This document shows positions 9,907 to 20,409 of a stretch of DNA of 64,000 nucleotides, piece by piece. Numbering within the stretch: the first letter of the stretch is position 1; each line of letters begins with the position of its first letter. The notes beneath the pieces were generated by a model, which worked only from the letters and a program-made list of their open reading frames with translations, searched no databases and had not been told where the DNA came from. The stretch comes from Artemisia argyi. Lineage: Eukaryota > Streptophyta > Magnoliopsida > Asterales > Asteraceae. Position numbers and translations under genes: made by a program. The stretch covers positions 139,585,505 through 139,649,504 of the forward strand of contig CM060706.1 of assembly GCA_030686995.1 (NCBI GenBank), given 5' to 3'.

Positions 9907-9942
9907 ATTGCTAGGGACTAGCAATAGTTTAGTGTGGGGGAT
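9907..9942 (+). other. Polypurine tract of element C with upstream hairpin
   Basis: ATTGCTAG pairs with CTAGCAAT around GGA (9907-9925), then agtgtgggggat runs to the 3' LTR start at 9943. The G-rich tract next to the LTR is the plus-strand primer site. Element G has the identical hairpin at 63895-63913 in reverse. Confidence 0.8.
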
Positions 9943-12900
9943 TGATGAGTGTGTAAATACTCATCATTTTTGGTTAATCTGAACTGCAAAAACATTTAAA
10001 AACACTCAATAATGCATCAAAATACTGAAAATATTCCAAAGATTGTGTTTTATATATTTCAGATGCAAAATGAGTAAAAACAGATGAAAAACGAACAAAG
10101 TTTGCATATTTGGCAGTTTCAGTCCCCCAACTTTCACAAATTGACAAATTTAGTCCCTGGTAAAATATTTTTGAAAGAAAAGTCAACCCAAGTCCTTTAA
10201 AAGTCAAAAGTTATCAAAAATGATCCTTGGGTGAAAGTTTTGAGAATTTACAATTTTGGCCCTTCAAGTTTGAGTTTTGGCAGTTTTAGTCCCTGGGCAT
10301 CTTTAAGTGGGAAATTTACATTTCAAGTCCTTGGGAATTCAAAATTTATCATAAATGGTCCCTGGTTATAAAGTTTGGGAAAAGTACAAGTTTGGTCCCT
10401 ACAGTTTCAAAATTGACATAATTAGTCCCTGGGTTTTCAAAATTGGAAAAATAACTTCTAAAGCCCTTGTACTATTCACATATGATGATATTGGTCCTTT
10501 TGAATAACTTTGGAAACTTGTCAAAAACCATCCCCTCAATTTTCAATTATTGCAAAATTAGTCTTTGTGATAACATTACTAAACCAAATGGACCCTTTGA
10601 TTTTATTATAAGCCCAAAGACACAACCAATCCACCACCCAGCCCACTTTGCAAGCCCAATCCAGCCTTATAACTCCCTCCCGTTTTAAATAAAACACAAC
10701 AGTCAACCCAAACCTTTGACTAACCTCTCCCCCTCATCCCACTTGATACCTGCTAAACCACTTCACACTCCACCCCCTCCTCCACCTCAGACCAAACCCA
10801 CACCTTGTCCCCTCCACCTCACCAATACCTCCAAAGTTCATTAATTGTCCTAAAAACCCTCCAAGAAACCTTCCCAGTTGCAAAACATTTTTTCCCGCCA
10901 AAATGAATGAATGGAGAAGATCATATTGCAGTCATCCAAAGGCTATTATTGTTGATGGGATTTACTCAGAAGCCTAGTGGGAACCCAACACATCATCTAT
11001 AAAGGGAAAGAAGCAGAAGAACCAAGATTAGTAGTTGATTAGTATAGAATTAGTGTAGAAATAGTGTAATTTTGCTTTTCAGTTGTAAAGTTAATCAATT
11101 AATGGTTGTACTCAGTTAATTTAGTATTAATTAAACTTTCTTAAACTTTAAATTCCAGTCTTGTTCAGTGAATTAATATTTAGCATTTTTAAGTGAAATT
11201 GACAAAGTCACTTAACATTGTTAATCGTTGTTGTTCTATGCCCATTTAAGTTCTGTTAAGCTTATTTATAAGTTTTTAAAAGCTCTCAAAGTATTCAAAC
11301 AAGTTTTATGCAGTTTACATAAAATTACTCAAAATTCAAGTAAAATAGTGTAAAATTAAAAATCAGTGTTTAATAAAGAAGACACTTGGAGCATGGATGA
11401 ATCTGGGTTGCAATGGTATTTAAAGCTTGTTAGGAAGCTTTAGGAAGGGTTCTTGGTCCTTGGTATTTGGCAGGATGGAAATGTGTAAGCTTTATCTCAT
11501 TTTTTTGGCTTTTCACTGTTCAAATGCTTATCCTTGCTTATTTCTGTGTTTTTGTGCTTCTCTGATGTTTATCAGTCAATTTGTAGCTTAATATCTCATG
11601 CTTATTCAGTAGTTTCAATAGTTGCTCATTGTTAAGATTTCATTGTTAAATTGAATACCCTTGATTCATGAGAGTTTGTTGCTTTTGTTGAGGTTTCTGT
11701 GCTTGAACAAGTTTACAACATTAATTCAAGTCCTTGTGAATCAATCTTTCTGTCCAAATCACTTAAATGCTTTGAAAATCTCAAAATCACTCCTGTAAAG
11801 GAGTGTTTGGTTTAAGCAGTTCCCATATGATCCAGTGAGCTTTTGTGGTTGTTTTAAGTTTAGACATGTTAGAATAGGTTCTAATAGTTCATTTCTTGCA
11901 TAAAAATCAGTAGTCCTTTTGAAAAAGTCAAAAACTCACTTGATTTCAATTTGTGAGTTCACTGTTAGAATTTTAGGTTTAAGATGTCATCACTTCATTA
12001 TAATAGTTGTTAAAATAACTGTTTTTAGTATCACAATAGCTTAATACATCAAATTCAGTAAGATTAGGTAAAGCAAAGCTCATTTTAGTCAAAATTTCAA
12101 GTTCATTCAAAAAGTCAAATTGCATGTTCATGTGAAATTGGCAGATTTTGCATGAATTGATTTGATTTTTAGGATAAGATTCAGGACTTGTGCTTTTCAC
12201 ATATTCATATCCTCCAGCTAAACTTTAGGAATCCAACTTGGCTTAATTTTTAGAATTTTTTTTAGTTGGCTTATGACGTGCCGTAATCATTGGATTATAC
12301 TTAAGGGGGTGTTTGGATAAACTGAGTCATGTACGTCCTAATAAGTTTCAGTTGTTGTTTGATATTGAGACATGCTTCATTAGGTCTAGTTAAGTCAAGT
12401 AAGTCATAAAATACACCACTCCTTCACCAAAAGTCAAAAATCACTTTTAATTTTTAATGGTGCATACATCAGATAAGTACTAATGTGCATAGTCATAGAT
12501 ATAGTAGTGTAAGTAGGTATAATAGCTTAATCTAGTCTCATTTCAGCTTAAAAACTTATTTTCAATCATTAGAGATCAATCAAAGTTCATTTAAGTCAAA
12601 ATTCCATATTTCTCAAAAAAGTCAAAATTACCCATTTGGCAAAAATCTCAAAAATTGCAAGATTTGTTTAGAATTTTGTGTTAGGATCTAGGACTTGTGC
12701 TTTTCAGGAATTGTAGCCCCCCACCTCAACTTTGAAGTCCCATCTTTCTTATATTTTTGTGATTTTTTCTGTGAGCCCCACAACCCCCCAAACAGGGCTG
12801 CAGGCCCTTGCTGCACCAGCAAACCACCCCAAACCCACCACTTTGGTGGGTTCCACAGGCCACCTCAGTGGGCCCCACAACCTCCCCCTCGGTTCTTTGG

Positions 12901-13587
12901 ACTCACAAGCTGGCCACCTTTCCAGTGGTACCAAGCTTTTGAGCTTAAACACCCTTGATCAGCCACAACTTTGTCCCATTTTCTGTGTGTAATCAAGGAA
13001 TTCAAGTGCTTATTTTTTGCTTATTGGCTTATTCATTGATACCATTTGGTTGTTTTAACTTCATATCAGTTCACTTAACTTGTTTGCACTTAATTTCACC
13101 TCTGTGGACCCCACAGAAGCTTATTTTTAGCTTAAGTCAACAAAAGTCAACTGTTTTAGCTTTATGTGTCCATTTTGCTTATTTTTAAGCTTGGGAAAAG
13201 GTGTCTTCACAAAAGTTCTTAGTTTTTAGTAGTAAAATAGATTTCAAAAAGAAAATCCAGAAAAAACCAATTTAAAATTAAGTGATAGTTTCTATTTAAT
13301 ATTAATTATCTTTTTAATTTTCCTTTTTAGCTTTTTTTTAAAGTAATTTGCTATTTTATATTTTTCTTAATTTTATTTTATGTTAAAGTATTTTTAGTAA
13401 TTTTTTCCAGAAGTTTATCTTGTCATTTAGTACTTATTAGATTTAATATTAGTTTTATTAATTATTAATTAATATTTAAGTATTAAATAGCATAACTAGT
13501 TTTTATCAAGTAATACCTAGTTTTTATATTTTTCCTAGATTTTATATGTTATAAAATAATTTTAAGAATTTTTCTAGAATTTCAACT
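9943..13587 (+). repeat. Element C 3' LTR, proximal part
   Basis: It starts TGATGAGTGTGTAAATACTC, identical to the 5' LTR for 132 bases and then clearly different. It contains the GGTCCYTGG array (10110-10590), a promoter (10891-11004), and two diverged copies of a segment of about 470 bp (about 11800-12240 and 12300-12750) present once in the 5' LTR near 4900-5350. It is broken at 13587 by element D; CAACT (13583-13587) is the duplicated target. Confidence 0.85.
10891..11004 (+). promoter_or_regulatory. LTR promoter: E2F-like site and TATA box
   Basis: TTTCCCGCCAAAA at 10891 matches the E2F consensus TTTSSCGC exactly. TATAAAG follows at 10998-11004. The spacing is nearly the same as in the 5' LTR although the surrounding sequence has diverged. 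Confidence 0.55.
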
Positions 13588-14467
13588 TGTTAGTGCAAAT
13601 ATTACGATATTTAATCTATACAGCCTCGTTTGTTTTGATTGATGACAAACGTATAACTTGATACATAACGTAAAATGTACAAGTTACTTGTAATCATACT
13701 TTGTCTCAACAAACATTCAACACCTCTCAACGTCTCGAGTCATCGTATGCTACAACACAGGTTCGTACATGTTTGTTATGTAGCATTATGATCAAACCCC
13801 TTCACCAACCATTTAGAATGACTAAAATACTTTAGGAGTCTTTAAGTATTTTAGGTGTCAAAGTACACTTTAGGTGTTAAATAGAATAAGTGCCACATTA
13901 GGTGTCTAGATAATATTAGTAAGTTTACAATATATAAAAATGTGTCTTATAACAACATAAGTACATAAAACATTTTTAGTAACTTACTAAATATTATATA
14001 GCTAGCTAATATATTTTTTATACAAGTAATTTACCTTTTTAAGTTAATATATACATTTGTCTAAATGTATTTTTCATAAAATGGAAAACTATATTTGGAT
14101 ATTATCTTTGTCAAATATCATTTAAGATGTGTCATAGATTGTAGTTGACTTGGTAACATCTTTGAAAAATAACTTGGTCAAAGAACTTGTAAGATGTGTC
14201 ATAGTCCTTGTAAGTTGACAAGTAATATATATGTCTTGTCTTGTTAACATTTAGTTTCAAGTATATGCATATGTCTTGTCAATGTTGACTCTAATAGTAA
14301 TCCATGGCTTTGGAACATGGTTTATTGAACATGGTTTTGGAAAACTTCTTAACTTGTTTTGCCTATAAATAGAAGTTTATGTTTTACTTAGAAATGATGA
14401 TGAAAAGATGAAAAACCACACACACATAGTTATATAGGAAACCATGTAGAAACACACATGAGTCACC
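13588..14467 (+). repeat. Element D 5' LTR, first part
   Basis: TGTTAGTGC start, matching 47613-48492 with about ten differences. It ends at TCACC (14463-14467), the target duplicated by element E. Confidence 0.9.
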
Positions 14468-16488
14468 TGTAACACCCTAGTTCTCATAGTATTGACTTAT
14501 TATTACTTTATAAGATTCTTGGACGATTTCAGTTATTTATAATTATTTTTATAAGATAAAAAGGACCTTTCATGAAATAAGTGTTAAGCGAAAACGGATT
14601 TTCTATGCAATGGTTCTACTACCAGGGACTAAAAGTGCCAAAGAGTGAAACTTACATAAATTATAAGATATCATTTAGATATCTCTGGAACTCACTGTGT
14701 TCTTCTTTTCCTCTCCATCTTCACGACACACATAAACACATCAATTCTAGGGTTTGATTCATACCTTGATTTCTTACAAGATTGAGCTTGGAAATTGTCA
14801 TATTAAGGTTTGGAGGTGCGAAATATATCTTTTCTACTATCTTATTCGAGGTAAAATCACACCCATGTTCTAGAATTCGTGTATTATGATTAACCATTAG
14901 TGGGTAATGTTTAAAGATCGTATCTTGAAGCCATATATGGGGTTTTGTAGAATTTTAGATGATTATGTGAAGTTATGATTTTTGAGAAATCACCAAGAAT
15001 ACTTGTAATCATGTATATGAGCTTATTATGTGATGGGTACCTTATTAAATGGTGTTAATTTTAAGAAATCATGTTGGTGTGGTTATATAAGCCACGAACC
15101 AAACACCCCCTTATGGCTTATTTACTCTTTAGTGCTTATTGTGATAAGCTAAGATATATTCTTAGTAAGCTCCGTGTTAATTATATGCTTCTAGGTTACA
15201 AGGTTATCCGGGGACGTTTACGGGAGCTCGCGATAGATTACAAGCTATATCGAGGTGAGTAACATATATAAGAATAAGAACGGGGCCTTAGTAACCCGTT
15301 AGAGGTATCACTTACATTGTGGTTGTCATGTTCATGTACTTGTGTTCTGCTCGTCATACGAGTTTATAATAGTATAGTTGCAGGATATAAGCTTTAATTG
15401 CTTGTGTGATATAAGCTTATATGTGAAATAGAGTAGACGGGTCAAAACAATCCCGAATGACCCGTATGGTTATAATTATGTGTTTTTAGCTAAACATTGC
15501 ATCACTACTTGTATAACGTCCTTAGTGGACGACATAGCTAAATTAGCCATCCTTAGTGGATGATTTGCATAAACATATGCAGTATAACCCAAAGATGGGT
15601 TTAGACGTCCTAAGTGGACGACACATGTTATTATGTCATGGCATGTTCCGAAACGGAACTTAGACATCCTTAGTGGATGACCGAGCTTTTAATAGTGTCT
15701 CATATCTTAAAATGGGACTTAGACATCCTATGTGGATGACTGGTGTGTATAAGCAGCTCGTTAGTCATGAAATGTGAAATTCAGATGTCCTTAGTGGACG
15801 ATTAGCACATTATGATAGCGAAGGTCCCTAGAAAAGGGACTAGACATCCTAAGTGGATGACTAGAGCATATAATGCTATGATGAACCAAATAAGGGTTCA
15901 AGATGTCCTAAGTGGACGACTAGTGTATTTATAACAAGCATGAACTTTTTGACGTTATGATGAAGTATCTAGCCCATAGTGCATGACACGATGCAAGGAC
16001 ATATTCCCGTGAGGAATTAGTGGTGTTAAAGCACCAAGATAGTTACATGAGGGAAGTTCTTATGAAGCAACGCCTAGTATTAATGTCACATTTATTTTCA
16101 GTTTTACATATGTTATCTCACTAAGCTTATAGCTTACGTTGCTTTATTTCATGTTTTCCTTATAGGTGAGGACAATTTTAAAGCTAAAGGTCGCGGGTTA
16201 GCTACCGGTAGAGCTCATGGGTATACGAGCTTAACCCCTACCCTCTCTTATACCAAAGGAACGCCCTAGGAAAATGATTTTATGTTATTACAGGTCTAAA
16301 CGAATGTTATGTGTTTCGTACAGTTCTATAAGGTATGAAATGTGTTTAGATTGGGGATACGGCGTATCCTACTCTACTTAGTTGTGAATATGGCGTATTC
16401 CAATTCAAAGATATAGCATATTGGGTCAGTTAAAAAAATAATAATAATAATTATAATAAAAATAAATAAAATAATTATGGGCGTTTCA
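14468..16488 (+). repeat. Element E 5' LTR
   Basis: TGTAACACCC to GGGCGTTTCA, 2021 bp. It contains a stretch of hairpins from 15279 to 15920, including an eight-unit array, and an AT-rich end (16430-16476). Confidence 0.93.
15437..15920 (+). ncRNA. Eight-unit covarying palindrome array in element E 5' LTR
   Basis: Units at 15516, 15547, 15604, 15663, 15722, 15784, 15843 and 15902 have the form (G/A)TCC-5 nt-GGA(C/T). Every GTCC is matched by GGAC and every ATCC by GGAT. Most are preceded by a second small hairpin whose stem differs each time (AACCC/GGGTT, TTCCG/CGGAA, GTCCC/GGGAC, GAACC/GGTTC). From unit 3 on the period is 59-62 bp. ACGGGTCA/TGACCCGT (15437-15465) opens the array. The identical array is at 21379-21862. 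It may be structured RNA in the LTR transcript or a set of dimeric protein sites. Confidence 0.6.
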
Positions 16489-16491
16489 AGT

Positions 16492-16503
16492 TGGTATCAG
16501 AGC
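16492..16503 (+). other. Primer-binding site of element E (tRNA-Met type)
   Basis: TGGTATCAGAGC three bases after the LTR end. It is intact, so this copy's RNA could still be primed. Confidence 0.9.
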
Positions 16504-17285
16504 TATGGTTTAAGGGATTTAGGTATCCACCGTAGATGGGTACTTAGACTTAAACCTGGACTCTGGGCGACCTATAGAGTTAAACACGTTTCCGCATGTG
16601 CATATAGTTTCAGTATTGGTACAGTATATGTTATCAGTATGTTATGCATATATAGAATTGTTCATGAATTCAGTATAATATGATGACAGTGAGGACTTGG
16701 TTATGTGATGAAATTATTACAACGCATGGCCAACGTAGTAATAATCACATCACATAACGAGTGTTTACCGACATTGTATTGTACTTTAAGAATTGAACTC
16801 GTTTGATAGGTATGAGCATATGATTATAAGACCTATGCATTTTATGTAAGAAATGATTCAGAATTAGTAATGGATTAAATAAAGAGTCTGAGAGACTCTA
16901 TACGCAGAAATCCTTCCTTAGTAATTACGCCGGTAGTCTCTATCGACGTATCAGATCTACTTATCAGTTTACATGCTTATTAAGACTTCCATGACCAAAC
17001 TCAGTTACGATGTATATGTATAATAATGGAATCTTGGAAATTATTTTATGTACATGTTATAACAGTTGAGCGTGAAGATGCTCATATCCCATAGCTTGAT
17101 TAAGGCCTTTAGATCGTGCTTTCTAACGTTAGTCAAGAAATTAATTAGACACACGATATTAAGACAGGTACCTCCTTCGTGAATATAACACCCGCTCGTG
17201 TGTTCAATTGATTATGCATGATTCGGTCAATCATAACTAAGTTATCCAACCGAAAGTTATCATTCAGCAAGTCAGAATAGGCCTC

Positions 17286-17323
<38 letters not shown>

Positions 17324-17519
17324 ATAGACGATAAAATTTGACACATGACTTCGATGAGAACAAGCCGACATTCATGTTAGAATAAACTACATGGGTTGAT
17401 ACCTAGGTGGGGGAGAAACGCTCATTTGTGACGAGCGTAAGAAAGTCTCCCCTACTATAAGTACGAATATGGAGCCTAGGGATAACTGGCTCGTGACCAT
17501 AAGGTCTACCTAGTTCATG
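16504..17519 (+). other. Element E internal region, decayed gag part
   Basis: Where gag should be there is no open frame longer than about 70 codons and no motif I recognise. An A run at 17289-17319 is the only simple-sequence feature. 'ggtgggggagaaacg' at 17406 resembles a PPT but is not next to an LTR. Confidence 0.6.
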
Positions 17520-18240
17520 TCATTGATTCTCAGAAAGTTACTTGAGACCCCGATAAGCATTCCAGTTGTCCGGGAAATTCTCAGTACATTTCCAGAAGAA
17601 TTCCCAAGTAATCTAGAGAAATAAAATTTTGTATCAATCTTATTCCAGGGAGTACCCCTATCATTAAAAATCTCTATAGACTTGCTTTGTTTGAAATGCA
17701 AGAACTAATGAAGCGGTTATAACTTATAAGAACTGCTAGATAAGGGCTTTATTTTCCCTAGTAGTTACTCTTCGGAAGCTTGAGTTCTTCTTAAGAACAA
17801 AGATCATAGTTTCCAAGGGTGGATCGACTACCGAAAATCTAATATGTCATTATCCAGAATCAATAATTTTCCCGGGATCGATAATTTATTAGATCAGTTT
17901 CAGGGTGCCAGCTACCCAGTTATAGATTCGGGAAGAGACATCCCGAACGCAGTTTTTTTTCAGACTAGATGTGGGCGGTATGAATTCATTATTACCCCAT
18001 TTGGCTTAACGAATGCCCCAACATCTTATATGGACCTGATGAATTGGATCTGCCATTCGATGTTAGATAAGTCAGCTATGATAATCATTGATGATATCTT
18101 AATTTATTCTAAGTCAGTAATCATGAACTCATTTGCGCCAAGTTTTCAGTATATTGAGATAAGAAAAGCTTTATGCAAAATTCTCAAAATACTAATTTTA
18201 GCCGCAAAAAGTTCAATTCCTTAAACACGTCATTAATATG
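17520..18240 (+). pseudogene. pol: Decayed Ty3/gypsy protease-RT region of element E
   Basis: Across several frames the sequence keeps Ty3/gypsy reverse-transcriptase landmarks: a region resembling 'INLIPGSTPI' (about 17633), then in the frame at 17844-18224 NNFPGIDNLLDQFQGASY, RYEFIITPFGLTNAP (about 17979) and the catalytic box as IIIDDILIYSKS (about 18083), where the family usually has [FY]IDDIL. Stops and frameshifts break it many times and a 20-30 residue block before DIP appears lost. Non-functional. Confidence 0.85.
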
Positions 18241-20396
18241 ATGACATTAAGGTTGATTCAGCGAAAATTCAGTGGCATTATGATCTGGGAGCAACCCGAA
18301 ACTCCCACAGTAATCACTTCATGAGGACTTACATGTAATAAATGGTTTCTAACGTATCACTCGATAGAACTTACAAGTCGAATCACTCTACACATCTTGG
18401 TGCCACTTAAATGTGTTTCGATTTACAATTAGTGGCCGGGTAAGAAAGAAACTTAGTAAATCATGTAGGGCAATGCCTTACCTCCTATCGAGTTAAGTCG
18501 GAACATCGGTAAATATTTGACAAGTTGCAGTCCTTTAATATCCCGTGTGGAATGGGAAAATATTGCCGGAGAATTTATCGTAAATTGTCCAGGATAGTAT
18601 ATCAGCATGATATTTCATGAATGTCAGTCAATTGTCCGAATAGCAATATAACCGTTTATCTATCGAGAAGGCTTCATCACTGGGAGCCCACGCCCAATTG
18701 TGTTTAGAGTATAGGATATTTATCCTCATTGTAACAGTCAAATCAACATATTATCGTATAAACTGTAGATACAGATTTTAGAAAAATCTTGTATTCATAT
18801 GAATTCAGATAACATTTGCCATTTTCATGAAAATGGTCAGGAGGAAAGAGTTATTCATTTGTTGAAATTCGTGCTTAAATTATATGCCATGAGATTCTGG
18901 CAGCAGTTTTGATCACCATCTCGTAGGAGAGTGTGGTAACTCCCATGCAATTGTATTTTATACACCTACATCATTTGTGAATATTGTGTAATCAACCAAT
19001 TAAGTGTTATGCTCTATGCATTCAGTTAGTTTGGTGTGGAACTGTAAAGCTTTACGCATGTAGTCAGCACTATGCTCATACAATTAGTTAGTGGTGTGCC
19101 TGGCACACCCAATATTGTGAGTATTCACCCTTTTCAGTAATGCCGATCATATGATCTGAATAGTGTTCAATACATTTGGTCAGGATGTACTTTATGCTCT
19201 GCGAATGTGCTTATGTACTCGATCAGTTATGCACTCAGTGATGTATTTCATGTACATATTCAGTATAATGTTATAGATGTGCACAGTTGCAATAGCAAGT
19301 TCCACACATAGCTTCTTTTCAGTATTAAAGTTTGACTTCAGAGATATCTAATATTTAGTTTTGAGAACAGATAATTGATCACTTCTAAGTATAGAGGTAT
19401 TGTTTAGCTCGTAACCGCTAGAAATCAGTTTAAGAACAGTTCTATAATTCAATTCAGTGTTTACTCCGAATTCAGTCATAAATTCATATATGTACGTAGT
19501 TAGATTAAGACCATGTACGATTGGTCAATTTTATTGAGAGAATAAATTCAAGATGTTTTAATCATCCTGCATGATAGTAAGTATACCTAAATACAATCAT
19601 GATCAGGTTACGACCCATGTTTGTGTAATAATGCATCTGTAAGATAATGACGTCTGTCACTAAAACTCATTTCCAGACTTCTAAATGATATTTACTAAGA
19701 AATTCGCATTCTAGAAACTCTCGAGAAATGAGATCTTTGTGAATAGTTACTAGTCATAGAATACATGTCTCTATAATTCTTAATGGAGACAGCAGATTCA
19801 CTTTCGAATTCAGACAGAAGTTCCAAGAGAACTTGGACATTCGTGATAATTTTAGCAGTTTATCATTCTCATACAAATATGGTCAAAGAGTTAGGACCAT
19901 TCGGATGAATAGAAAATTGACTAGATTAAAGAAAGACTTAAGATAGTCTAAGATAGACTAAAATCCTATGAGGATAAGAGAAGAGCAGTAGAATTTCCGA
20001 TGGTTAATCAAGGTATCTTGAAAGTATACCCATAGAGGAATCATTCGATTTAGAAGATTGATTTAGAAAGGTGCCATTAAGACTTGTAGTATCAGGAGAA
20101 CTCCAGTATTCTTGGCACCTACCATGTATTCCAGCTAAGATGTGGCTAATTAGGCAAGACAAGGTATGTCCCTCTAGCAGATGTTATAGTTAGTAAAAGC
20201 TCGACTATGTTGAGAAACAAGTAGAGATTCTTGACACTAAGGTAATACTTAGAATTAGAGGTCCTCATTCTTTAAATCAGATGGAAGCACAAAAAAGGAG
20301 TCAGACTTCAGAGTATATATGTAGGAGCTGCAGAAAAGCTCAACGAGTACTCCCTAGTATCCATCAGGAAAGGTTTGTGAGGACACAAACCAAATA
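18241..20396 (+). pseudogene. Decayed RNase H-integrase region of element E
   Basis: Only scattered similarity remains, for example after 18244 (VDSAKIQ-like, as in the RT connection region) and near 19980-20080 (a short ILKVYP-like piece as at the integrase C-terminus). No frame is open for more than about 60 codons. Assignment rests on position and these short traces. Confidence 0.45.
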
Positions 20397-20409
20397 AGTT
20401 GGGGAGAGT
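20397..20409 (+). other. Polypurine tract of element E
   Basis: aagttggggagag lies directly before the 3' LTR start TGTAACACCC at 20410. Confidence 0.8.

Larger units (their letters stand above)
9106..9942 (+). other. 3' internal non-coding region of element C
   Basis: This region has no gene. It contains three hairpin-PPT modules (9158-9187, 9312-9368, 9907-9942), a G run at 9352-9368 and four tandem hairpin units (9507-9859). The same layout is visible in reverse at 63876-64000 in element G, so it is a shared family feature. Confidence 0.8.

Noticed and set aside
12695..12992. Two overlapping Pro-rich frames and a minus frame
   Set aside because: All three come from the same C-rich patch in the C 3' LTR; analogous patches in the other LTRs are not open in a common frame.
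15071..15667. Identical 63-codon frames in both E LTRs (also 21013-21609)
   Set aside because: Identity only reflects the young LTR pair; the frames overlap the hairpin array and have no protein features.
15516..15920. Regular short repeats resembling a CRISPR array
   Set aside because: Repeats are imperfect, include covarying arms, lie inside an LTR and occur identically in both LTRs; no cas genes, and the sequence is from a plant.
17289..17319. A run as a retroposon poly(A) tail
   Set aside because: It lies within the decayed interior of element E, with no target duplication or gene copy upstream.
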